Positions 37,312 to 44,298 of a stretch of 64,000 nucleotides of DNA are shown here, in pieces (position 1 is the first letter of the stretch; every line of letters starts with the position of its first letter). Origin of the DNA: Prevotella sp. GTDB lineage: Bacteria; Bacteroidota; Bacteroidia; Bacteroidales; Bacteroidaceae. The position numbers and the translations under genes are program-made. Location of the stretch: positions 1-64,000 of the forward strand of contig JAGAWQ010000005.1 in NCBI GenBank assembly GCA_017941345.1, in the 5' to 3' direction. The notes beneath the pieces were generated by a model. That model made no database searches, had not been told where the DNA came from, and was given only the letters and a program-made list of their open reading frames with translations.

Positions 37312-39045
37312 TTACTCAGCAGCAGGCTTGGTGACCTTCAGACAGTCGTAGCCGATTCCGTTTAATGTGGTCTCGTTAACAAACTTCAACTTGGCACCAG
37401 CGGGGATGGTGACACCTGCGAAGGTGAACCAGCCCATGCCGGCATTTCCATAAGACTCAGGAGAAGAAGCAACTTCCACCTTGGTCTCGGTGCCGTCAGC
37501 AGCAACGATGTAAGGCGTTACAGATGTTGATGTAGTCTTACTGTCATTACGGACATAAAGTGCGATATCGTAGGTGCCAGCGGTAGAAATAGCATCCTTT
37601 GTAGTCATGCTTGTACCGGCATTCAGACGGATGTGCTTACCCTGAGATACACGGTTGAATGTGCCCCATGAGAATCCATTTTCGAACCCACCGACAATCT
37701 CCATGTCCTCGCAGTCAGCGAAGTAAACCATGTTCTCGTCCAAAGAATAATTGATGGTGGTAAGGATGTAACCCTGCGTCTTAGCCTCAGTGCCGTTGAC
37801 AGCAGCTGTCTTACCGTTATACTGGGCGGGAGCAGTAGTGTAGCACTTTCCATTTTTGTAGTAACCGATAGGCAGGTAAACGGTAGTCGTCTTGCCTTCG
37901 AATTCCTCACCTCTAATCTGGGCAAGGATAGCGTCAGCACCTGTAGCACCCTCAATCATGCAGTTGAAGATATACTGATACTTGGGAACCACTTCACTCT
38001 TATAGACAATCTTAATCTGAGTGCCTTCTGCGGTAATGGTAGCACCCTCAGAGTTGTCTGACTGATAGGTGTATTTTATAGAACCGTCAGCATTGCTGAA
38101 GTCAGCCTTGTCAGCATCCAGCAGTGTGATGGCATCGCCTACCTTTCCACGACGGGTAATAGTGGTCTTCAAGTCCTCGGGGATGGCATTGCCCTCGGTA
38201 TCAACATAGCTGATGGTGTAGTCGGCATATTCAACATTGGGGTCACCTGAAGTCTTGGTGATTTTAACATTGTCAATCTTATATGTACCAGAGTAGCCGA
38301 CATAAAGAGACAATTGGGTGAAGGACTGAACATTTTCGCTAACGAAAGCTACATCTTCGCCTTCCCACCATATCTCATTGCCTTTGCTGATGGCATAGTT
38401 TACAGTCTTGTTGGTGATATCGATTTCAAAATCTGCATGGAACCAATTGCCCCATACATCAGCTGCGAGATGTTCCTCCTGGCTGGCAGCAGCGGGAACT
38501 CCATTGATTTGGAAGTAATTCTCGTTACTTTTGCCATAAGCCTTGCCGCGGAAAGCACCCATATAGAAAATGGCGCCATTGGTGCCAAAGCCATACTGAC
38601 CAGAGGTGGTGTTAAATCCACCATTTGTAGCGTTGTGAACATTGGCGTCACCCAGTGAAATGGCACTCTGACCAAGAATCTCAGCAGGAATCATGAAGTC
38701 AAAAGCAACTTTTGCCTTGGTAGCGTCCTCTAACTCTGGCATCTTAAGAGCAGCGAAGCCAAAGCCGCTTGAACCAGAACGTACGAACTGAGCCACCTTA
38801 GAGCCAGCAGCCTCGTCTTCCACTACTGATGCAGCCAGTTTTGATGCGTCAGCAACTTCAAATTTAGTAAGGTCGTCCTCGTTCTCGAAATTAGCTTCCG
38901 TTGAGGAGTTGGTGCTATAATTACCCCAACCAGAATCAGGATCGTTCCAAGGTGTAGGATAGTCTTGTTTAGCACAAGATGTGAAAGCCATGCCGCAAGT
39001 CAGCGCAGCAGCAAGCGTCCAAATAAAACTTTTTTTCATAGACAT
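37312..39045 (-). CDS. Surface lipoprotein, left variant of an invertible pair
   Basis: 577 aa. Lipoprotein signal with lipobox FTSC (Cys about 25), then YPTPWNDPDSGW. Residues about 50-270 are a variable beta-rich, LamG-like domain. Residues about 272-350 (YTISYVDTEGNAIPEDLKTTI...) resemble a MucBP-type repeat. Next is a domain nearly identical to that of its paralogue (YIFNCMIEGATGADAILAQIRGEEF). The C-terminal 110 residues are a variable carbohydrate-binding-module-like sandwich. Its start region matches that of the gene at 40406 in inverted orientation. A consensus promoter inside the adjacent invertible segment reads into it through a leader of about 120 bases, so this is the variant predicted to be ON in the present orientation. 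Probable surface glycan-binding protein; no enzyme motif. ATG 39039 is an equally possible start. Confidence 0.8.
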   Translation of the reverse strand: MSMKKSFIWTLAAALTCGMAFTSCAKQDYPTPWNDPDSGWGNYSTNSSTEANFENEDDLTKFEVADASKLAASVVEDEAAGSKVAQFVRSGSSGFGFAALKMPELEDATKAKVAFDFMIPAEILGQSAISLGDANVHNATNGGFNTTSGQYGFGTNGAIFYMGAFRGKAYGKSNENYFQINGVPAAASQEEHLAADVWGNWFHADFEIDITNKTVNYAISKGNEIWWEGEDVAFVSENVQSFTQLSLYVGYSGTYKIDNVKITKTSGDPNVEYADYTISYVDTEGNAIPEDLKTTITRRGKVGDAITLLDADKADFSNADGSIKYTYQSDNSEGATITAEGTQIKIVYKSEVVPKYQYIFNCMIEGATGADAILAQIRGEEFEGKTTTVYLPIGYYKNGKCYTTAPAQYNGKTAAVNGTEAKTQGYILTTINYSLDENMVYFADCEDMEIVGGFENGFSWGTFNRVSQGKHIRLNAGTSMTTKDAISTAGTYDIALYVRNDSKTTSTSVTPYIVAADGTETKVEVASSPESYGNAGMGWFTFAGVTIPAGAKLKFVNETTLNGIGYDCLKVTKPAAE

Positions 39046-39079
39046 TTTTAATTAGTTATAGTTAATATTGATAGTAAAT
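38905..39079. repeat. Left arm of long inverted repeat (leader plus signal peptide)
   Basis: About 175 bases covering the last 34 bases of leader and the first codons of the left lipoprotein match 40372-40546 in inverted orientation with about five mismatches. The arms lie outside the 27-bp recombination repeats and keep leader and secretion signal the same for both variants. Confidence 0.85.
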
Positions 39080-39121
39080 ACCTTATTTATATTATATATA
39101 GGGCTGTTTTATACTCATTGC

Positions 39122-39148
39122 GTGCATAGTTGGCGGCCAACAGTGTAC
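39122..39148. repeat. Left 27-bp inverted repeat, putative recombinase site
   Basis: It is identical, as reverse complement, to 40304-40330 over 27 of 27 bases. It contains an internal dyad GTTGGC-G-GCCAAC with a single centre base, typical of paired binding sites of a tyrosine recombinase. Confidence 0.85.
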
Positions 39149-39169
39149 ATCCAAGCCCATAAAACGATA

Positions 39170-39177
39170 CAAAGGTA
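39170..39177 (-). promoter_or_regulatory. Promoter element inside the invertible segment
   Basis: TACCTTTG on the minus strand, 22 bases inside the left 27-bp repeat, reading outward to the lipoprotein at 39045. Upstream is GTGTTT about 17-20 bases away rather than a perfect TTTG. The mirror position at the right edge has only AATTTTTG, a poor match. Confidence 0.7.
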
Positions 39178-39312
39178 AGTTAATTTTTAATAAACACATC
39201 CTTTTTTCTGAATATTTCCTGCGATTTTTAGATTTTTTAATGTTTGAACCCTTTTATGTAACTATTCACTCCTCTCATTTATTAGGCACGGATTCCACGG
39301 ATTTCACGGATT

Positions 39313-40233
39313 TTAGATTTGCAAAGTGCAGAATGATTGTAGTTTGTCCATGTCGGCAGAAAGCTTCTCCGTAGTAATACGGGCATAGATTTGTGTGGTA
39401 GAGATATTGCTGTGACCAAGGATGCGGCTAATACTCTCGATGGGCATACCGGCACAGAGAGAAGCGATAGCGAACGAGTGGCGTGCACAATGGAAGGAAA
39501 TATGCTTCTGAATTCCACAGGCTTTGACGATTAGCGGAATATGTTTGGCAACAGTCCTGTAGCAGAGAGAACCGAAGATGGGGTCGCTGCCCTCTCTGTA
39601 GGTGTTGAGTATACGTAGTGCCGTAGGCAACAGCCGCACCACGTAAGGTGTGTGGGTTTTCTGACGAAGGGCAGATATCCAGACTTGTTCGTTAATCGTA
39701 TGGATATCTGAGGCTTTCAGACTACAGATATCGGCAAAGGCTATTCCCGTCAGTGCGGAAAACACAAAGATGTCGCGATGACGAGCCATCAGCGGACTGG
39801 CAAGCGGCAGACTGGCAACCTGTTGCAGTTCTTGCCAATTAAGATATTGACGTGGACGAATCATTTTCTTGGCATGGTATTCATAGAAGGGATTGCTGGA
39901 AATGAGTCCCCTCTGGAAAGCCCTTGATACTGTGCTCTTCAATTGTTGGCATGTCAGCCAAATGGTTCCTGGGCGGTAATGTCGGCTAATGCTTAGCCAC
40001 GAGGCAAAGTCACGGATAAAACATGGGACGAGCGTTGCAAGTGGTACATCGTCAACCTGCATGGTTTTATGGATGAAGTCAGCCACGACATTGCGTATCT
40101 GCAACTGTCTGACGTAAGTGTTTAAGGTGCGGTCAATACCTATACGTTGTTGAAGTGTCATAAGGTCGTTGTCGAATACTTCAAGCAGTGTAGCACCCTT
40201 TTGAGGTCTTTTCTTTTCAGGATTCTTTGTCAT
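39313..40233 (-). CDS. Tyrosine recombinase (invertase) of the flip-flop cassette
   Basis: 306 aa from ATG 40233; the frame opens upstream with a TTG at 40287. A SAM-like N-terminal core-binding domain (LNTYVRQLQIRNVVADFIHKT...RPGTIWLTCQQLKSTVSRAFQRGLI) is followed by a catalytic domain with SALTGIAFADICSLKASDI, HISFHCARHSFAIASLCAGMPIESISRILGHSNISTTQIYARI. The H-x-x-R box, the second His (LGHSN) and the nucleophile Tyr (QIYARI) are present. The usual first catalytic Arg is replaced by Ala (TGIAFADI instead of TGLR), as occurs in some Bacteroidota integrases such as IntDOT, where Ser occupies that place. It has no Xis, tra or cargo genes beside it and lies entirely within the 27-bp inverted repeats, so a site-specific invertase is more likely than a conjugative-element integrase. 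Confidence 0.88.
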   Translation of the reverse strand: MTKNPEKKRPQKGATLLEVFDNDLMTLQQRIGIDRTLNTYVRQLQIRNVVADFIHKTMQVDDVPLATLVPCFIRDFASWLSISRHYRPGTIWLTCQQLKSTVSRAFQRGLISSNPFYEYHAKKMIRPRQYLNWQELQQVASLPLASPLMARHRDIFVFSALTGIAFADICSLKASDIHTINEQVWISALRQKTHTPYVVRLLPTALRILNTYREGSDPIFGSLCYRTVAKHIPLIVKACGIQKHISFHCARHSFAIASLCAGMPIESISRILGHSNISTTQIYARITTEKLSADMDKLQSFCTLQI

Positions 40234-40303
40234 AATTGTTGTTGTTTTGTCATTAAATGTTTTTTTCCTTATTTTAATTTTTGGCAAGTTTTATCCATCA
40301 ATG

Positions 40304-40330
40304 GTACACTGTTGGCCGCCAACTATGCAC
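40304..40330. repeat. Right 27-bp inverted repeat, putative recombinase site
   Basis: Exact reverse complement of 39122-39148, with central dyad GTTGGC-C-GCCAAC. The bases immediately inside it carry no consensus outward promoter, in contrast to the left side. Confidence 0.85.
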
Positions 40331-40371
40331 ACAACGAGTGTAAAAGAGTCCTTTAATATAATATAAAAAGG

Positions 40372-40546
40372 ATTTACTATCAATATTAACTATAACTAAT
40401 TAAAAATGTCTATGAAAAAAAGTTTTATTTGGACGCTTGCTGCTGCGCTGACTTGCAGCATGGCTTTCACATCTTGTGCTAAACAAGACTATCCTACACC
40501 TTGGAACGATCCTGATTCTGGTTGGGATAATTATAGTACTAACTCC
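40372..40546. repeat. Right arm of long inverted repeat (leader plus signal peptide)
   Basis: Counterpart of 38905-39079: same leader bases (ATTTACTATCAATATTAACT onward) and the same codons through YSTNSST, with about five mismatches in 175 bases. Confidence 0.85.
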
Positions 40547-42202
40547 TCAACGGTGATTGATTTCGAGGATGAGGACGACCTTTCCAAGTTTACAGTTGCT
40601 GACGCATCAAAGATGACGACATCAATAGTGGAAGACGAGACTACCGGCTCTAAGGTAGCACAATTCGTACGTTCTGGTTCCAGCGGCTTAGGCTTAGCTA
40701 CACTGAATTTCTCAGAACAAACTGAAGATGCTACAACAGTCAAAGTGGCTTTTGACTTTAACATTAAGAACTATATTCAAGGTGCAAGTGGCATCGCCAT
40801 CGGTGACGCAGCCGTAAATACGAAGGATTTGGGTGGTTTCTCTGATGGTCAGTGGGGCTTTGGAGCCAACGGTGTGATTATGTATTTTGGCGGCGGACGT
40901 AGCCGTATTGTTCCTGGAAGCACTACCAACTATGATTATTTCCAGATTAACGGAGTATGTGTCGCTGCACCAGAAGACGATGCTGTAAAGGCTGTAGCTG
41001 AACCGACATGGAATCGTTTCACAACAGAGATTTGGGACAATTGGCTGCACTTTGAAGCTGATGTTGATGTTGCTAATCAAACAGTATCATATACCATTAA
41101 TAAAGGTGATGAAGTATTATATGCAGGGAATGACATTCCATTTGTTAGCGACCAAGCTCTTACTTGCACACAATTAAGTTTCCATTCTGGAAATGCAGCG
41201 ACCGTTTTGTTTGATAACATCAACATCACCACGACTTCTGGTGATGCCAGCATCCAGTATGCCGACTACACCATCAGCTATGTTGACACCGAGGGCAATG
41301 CCATCCCAGAGGACTTGAAGACCACTATCACCCGTCGCGGCCGGATTGGCTCTGCCGTCACACTGTTGGATGCTGACAAGGCCAACTTCTCCAATGCTGA
41401 TGGTTCTGTAAAGTACATCTATCAGTCAGACAACACTGAGGGTGCTACCATTACCAAAGAAGGCACTCAGATAAAGATTGTATATAAGAGTGAAGAGGCT
41501 CCCAAGTACCAATACATCTTCAACTGCATGATTGAGGGTGCTACAGGTGCAGACGCTATCCTTGCCCAGATTAGAGGTGAGGAATTCGAAGGAAAGGCGA
41601 CTACCGTTTACCTGCCCATCGGTTACTACAAGGACGGAAAGTGCTACATGACTACTCCCGCCCAGTACAATGGTAGGACAGTTTCTGTCAACGGTACAGA
41701 GGCTAAGACCCAGGGATATATCCTTACTACTATCAACTATGCGCTGGACGAGAGCATCGTTTATTTTGGTGAATGTGAGGACCTCCAGCAGGAGGGCGAA
41801 TTCGCCGAGGGATACCATTTCGGATACTTCGATCGAGTTTCTCAAGGAAAGACAATTATTCCAAAGACTAATGCTGCCCTTACTACTCCGGTTATTACAG
41901 CAGGAACGTATGATGTCAATATTTTCTGTCGTAGTGACAAAGGTGAAGTCCATGTTGACATGCTCTACGTAAAGTTGGCAGATGGAACACTTCAGAAAGT
42001 TGAGGCATTGCCAGACTTCGTAGAATATACTAAAATGAAATTCCATGAAAGTATGGCAACGCTTTGGAATGCTGGTATGGGTTGGCTTACCTTTAAGAGT
42101 GTAACTATTCCCGAAGGTGCTTCATTGGTCATCAAGAACGAAACAACAGAAAGTGCTCTTGCCTTCGACTGCATAAAAGTCACCAAGATTGCTGCTGAGT
42201 AA
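40406..42202 (+). CDS. Surface lipoprotein, right variant of an invertible pair
   Basis: 598 aa paralogue of the left lipoprotein, in opposite orientation. The signal peptide and first 49 residues are almost the same (lipobox FTSC, YPTPWNDPDSGW). Residues about 50-280 diverge strongly. The MucBP-like and following domains (YADYTISYVDTEGNAIPEDLK...GATGADAILAQIRGEEFEGK) are again nearly identical. The C-terminal module differs (AGTYDVNIFCRSDKGEVHVDMLYVKLADG). This mosaic pattern, conserved frame with variable ligand-facing modules, fits antigenic or ligand variation. In the present orientation no consensus promoter reads into it, so it is predicted to be OFF or weakly expressed until the adjacent segment inverts. 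A strong terminator follows. Confidence 0.8.
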   Translation: MSMKKSFIWTLAAALTCSMAFTSCAKQDYPTPWNDPDSGWDNYSTNSSTVIDFEDEDDLSKFTVADASKMTTSIVEDETTGSKVAQFVRSGSSGLGLATLNFSEQTEDATTVKVAFDFNIKNYIQGASGIAIGDAAVNTKDLGGFSDGQWGFGANGVIMYFGGGRSRIVPGSTTNYDYFQINGVCVAAPEDDAVKAVAEPTWNRFTTEIWDNWLHFEADVDVANQTVSYTINKGDEVLYAGNDIPFVSDQALTCTQLSFHSGNAATVLFDNINITTTSGDASIQYADYTISYVDTEGNAIPEDLKTTITRRGRIGSAVTLLDADKANFSNADGSVKYIYQSDNTEGATITKEGTQIKIVYKSEEAPKYQYIFNCMIEGATGADAILAQIRGEEFEGKATTVYLPIGYYKDGKCYMTTPAQYNGRTVSVNGTEAKTQGYILTTINYALDESIVYFGECEDLQQEGEFAEGYHFGYFDRVSQGKTIIPKTNAALTTPVITAGTYDVNIFCRSDKGEVHVDMLYVKLADGTLQKVEALPDFVEYTKMKFHESMATLWNAGMGWLTFKSVTIPEGASLVIKNETTESALAFDCIKVTKIAAE

Positions 42203-42229
42203 AACATCTGCTTAGAAACAGAATCAACG

Positions 42230-42264
42230 AAGCCCTCCTGTGCCGCTGTGGCGCAGGAGGGCTT
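42230..42264 (+). terminator. Terminator after right phase-variable lipoprotein
   Basis: 15-bp arms (42230-42244 and 42250-42264; AAGCCCTCCTG type, one G-U pair) with a 5-base loop, followed by TTATTG, 27 bases after the stop. Confidence 0.8.
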
Positions 42265-42273
42265 TATTGTGAC

Positions 42274-42336
42274 ACTCCGTAAGTAATGATAATTACTCCG
42301 TAAATAATAAAAATTATTCCGTAAGTTTTGAAAATT
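42274..42336. repeat. 21-bp tandem repeat, three copies
   Basis: Units at 42274, 42295 and 42316 share A(C/T)TCCGTAA followed by an AT-rich tail ending in AATT. It lies between the terminators of the right lipoprotein and the glycosyltransferase. Confidence 0.85.
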
Positions 42337-42350
42337 ATGTTCGAAGAAAC

Positions 42351-42376
42351 AGCGGAGGGCTGTTGGGCTCTCCGCT
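42351..42376 (-). terminator. Hairpin after glycosyltransferase gene
   Basis: 10-bp arms (AGCGGAGGGC and GCTCTCCGCT, one wobble pair) with a 6-base loop, 6 bases beyond the minus-strand stop codon; only a weak T run follows (GTTTCTTC). Confidence 0.55.
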
Positions 42377-42381
42377 AAAAA

Positions 42382-43230
42382 TCAGGCATTCCTTGCAGTT
42401 TCAACCAAGGTACGTAGCTGTTCTTTCTTTCCTGCTAACAATTGATAGAGTAGTTTGCCATTACGCTCAGCCTGTTCGTTGGTGAAGGCGGTGTTCCAAA
42501 GGCGCATGCCGCCTGCTGTCAGGCTGCGGAATCCGGCATCATACCAACCCACCTGCAGGCCGGAAAGCCACGTGCGGGCACAGAGTTCGTAGTCGTCGAA
42601 CTGGAAGGGGGCAAAGCGGAAGTCGATATGGTGCAGGTGCTGTTCGTAAAGTGTTTTGTTAATCCACATCGGGGCGCGGTTGACCGAGGTGACATAGCAG
42701 AAATCGCCTTCTGCTTGCGAGGGACCGCCATGTGCCCACTGACGGTCTTCTTCAAATGCAATCTCCAGCCCGTCTTTCCCCCCAAGTATAGCCATTTGGG
42801 GATGCTCTTCAAACAATCTGACAGCTCGCTCTACCCAGTTCGTGCCGTCGAAATCGTCATCGTCCTGCATCAGGGCGATATACTTGCCGTTGGCCAGCCG
42901 GATGGCCTTGTCGTAAGTGACGTTCTCAAACAGGTCGTTGGCTCTCAGCAGAAACTCGTTGGCTCCTGTCAGCGCTGCGACCAGCCGTTCTGTATGCTCC
43001 TTGTCGGAACCGTCGTCAATGACGATAATCTCCGCATCGCCATACTGCCGTAGCTTGGGCAGGACGTGGCATACCTGTAGGCTCTTGTTGTGCGACTGAA
43101 TGATAAACGTCACGGTAGGCTCGTTCCGGTAGCCTTTATCCACCCATGACTGATGGTCTTTTTTCTTCTGCGAAGTGCCTGAACGCTTCAGCAATGCTAA
43201 CTTTATTTTTTCAAGAAATAGTCTCATCAT
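42382..43230 (-). CDS. Family 2 glycosyltransferase
   Basis: 282 aa from ATG 43230 (ATG 43227 equally possible); the longer frame would run through the promoter. GT-A fold: PTVTFIIQSHNKSLQVCHVLPKL, EIIVIDDGSDKEHTERLV, NGKYIALMQDDDDFDGTNWVERAV. The acidic DDDD is the metal/nucleotide-sugar site. GGPSQAEGDFCYVTSVNRAPMWI and DDYELCARTWLSGLQVGWYDAGF form the acceptor half. No membrane segment, so it acts at the cytoplasmic face. With the divergent second glycosyltransferase, a flippase and an acyltransferase it suggests a small surface-glycan (O-antigen or capsule-like) cluster. The sugar transferred is unknown. Confidence 0.85.
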   Translation of the reverse strand: MMRLFLEKIKLALLKRSGTSQKKKDHQSWVDKGYRNEPTVTFIIQSHNKSLQVCHVLPKLRQYGDAEIIVIDDGSDKEHTERLVAALTGANEFLLRANDLFENVTYDKAIRLANGKYIALMQDDDDFDGTNWVERAVRLFEEHPQMAILGGKDGLEIAFEEDRQWAHGGPSQAEGDFCYVTSVNRAPMWINKTLYEQHLHHIDFRFAPFQFDDYELCARTWLSGLQVGWYDAGFRSLTAGGMRLWNTAFTNEQAERNGKLLYQLLAGKKEQLRTLVETARNA

Positions 43231-43241
43231 ACTCTTATTTT

Positions 43242-43297
43242 GTGCAAAAATACGAAGAATTGTGCTAAGTTCAAAATTATTCTTCGTATTTTTGCAC
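43242..43297. promoter_or_regulatory. Dyad-symmetric divergent promoter region of two glycosyltransferases
   Basis: Perfect 19-bp inverted arms (43242-43260 and 43279-43297) with an 18-base centre. Each arm contains a TATTTTTG -7 element pointing outward: minus strand at 43245-43252 for the left gene and plus strand at 43287-43294 for the right gene. The predicted transcript starts are only about 10-20 bases from the start codons. Confidence 0.7.
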
Positions 43298-43317
43298 GCG
43301 AAATGATGTTTAAGCAA

Positions 43318-44298
43318 ATGAAGAACGTATCTGTAGTCTTGTGTACATTCAATGGTGAGAAGTATCTGCGCCAGCAGCTGGACAGCGTGTTAGCCCAGAC
43401 TTATCCCTTGTACGAGCTTATCATTCAAGACGACGGGTCTACGGACGGAACAAAGGCCGTGATAGCAGAATATGCATCCCGCTATACTTTTATCAAATAC
43501 TACGAAAATGAGGGAGAGCACGGCGTAAATGGTAATTTCTATTCTGCTATGCGTCATGCGACTGGCGACCTGATAGCTATCTGTGACCAAGACGATGTGT
43601 GGCAGCCTGAAAAACTGGCCTTGCAGGTGGAGGCTATTGGAGACAAGATGCTGTGTGGCGGACGAAGCAGGCCTTTTTCGGGAGACGGCTCGTTTGTCTA
43701 TGACGACCCACGGATTCCCAACATCACTTTGTTGCGGATGCTACATTGTGCAGAAATTGCAGGTCATACGATGCTTGTCAGACGGGAACTGATAGCGCTG
43801 CTCCCTTCGCCGCAAGACTCTTGGGCTGTGCGCCATCGCTGTTATGATATTGTGTTTTCAGTTGTGGCCGCTGCCTTTGACAGCATTGTCTGGCTTGACC
43901 GTGTGTTGGTAGAGCAGCGCCGTCATGCTTTGGCAAATACTTATACGTCAACGGAGGACAGTCTGCCTACGGCTCATAATGCCGTCCACATGCTGGGTTG
44001 GTGTATGCGTCATTACAAGGAGGTCAAGCACAGTTCATATCCATATTATCATGCCTGGGAAGAACTCTTGAAAGCCATAGATGCCCCAACTGCGGTATGT
44101 AAGCAGGGTATCAAGATGATGCAACTGCAGTCGTCAAGCCGTTTGCTGGACTTTTTCCGTTTGGCTTGGTTTTGCTTGCAACATCGTGAAGAAATCTGTC
44201 ATACTCGTGGGAAATGGCCAGTCAATGCGGTCAGGGCGTTGCTCTTCCCATTGACATCGTGTTACTATTGGCGTGGCCTAATCCGGACCAAGAAGTAG
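43318..44298 (+). CDS. Family 2 glycosyltransferase
   Basis: 326 aa from ATG 43318, the typical family start MKNVSVVLCTFNGEKYLRQQL; in-frame ATGs at 43303/43306 would leave almost no leader. GT-A signatures: LIIQDDGSTDGTKAVI, RHATGDLIAICDQDDVWQPEKL (DQDD metal site), HCAEIAGHTMLVRRELIALLP. It resembles rhamnosyl/glucosyl transferases of O-antigen or capsule clusters. A hydrophobic stretch near the C-terminus (LLDFFRLAWFCLQH) may associate with the membrane. Its last 34 bases overlap the 3' end of the convergent flippase gene. Confidence 0.87.
   Translation: MKNVSVVLCTFNGEKYLRQQLDSVLAQTYPLYELIIQDDGSTDGTKAVIAEYASRYTFIKYYENEGEHGVNGNFYSAMRHATGDLIAICDQDDVWQPEKLALQVEAIGDKMLCGGRSRPFSGDGSFVYDDPRIPNITLLRMLHCAEIAGHTMLVRRELIALLPSPQDSWAVRHRCYDIVFSVVAAAFDSIVWLDRVLVEQRRHALANTYTSTEDSLPTAHNAVHMLGWCMRHYKEVKHSSYPYYHAWEELLKAIDAPTAVCKQGIKMMQLQSSSRLLDFFRLAWFCLQHREEICHTRGKWPVNAVRALLFPLTSCYYWRGLIRTKK

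Larger units (their letters stand above)
39122..40330. mobile_element. Predicted invertible DNA segment with its own recombinase
   Basis: Two perfect 27-bp inverted repeats bound about 1155 bases that hold the tyrosine recombinase gene and one outward promoter (39170-39177, minus strand). Head-to-head lipoprotein paralogues lie on each side. Inversion would place the promoter before the right-hand lipoprotein instead of the left one. The recombinase would always be co-oriented with the active lipoprotein. Inversion itself is inferred; the repeats, gene layout and promoter asymmetry are seen directly. Confidence 0.82.

Noticed and set aside
39313..40287. Integrase of an integrative or conjugative element
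   Set aside because: No tRNA attachment site, excisionase, relaxase or cargo genes are nearby, and the gene is confined within close inverted repeats between paralogues, which fits an inversion system better.
44265..44298. Convergent overlap of glycosyltransferase and flippase as a regulatory antisense feature
   Set aside because: A 34-base tail overlap is common in compact genomes and shows no special structure.
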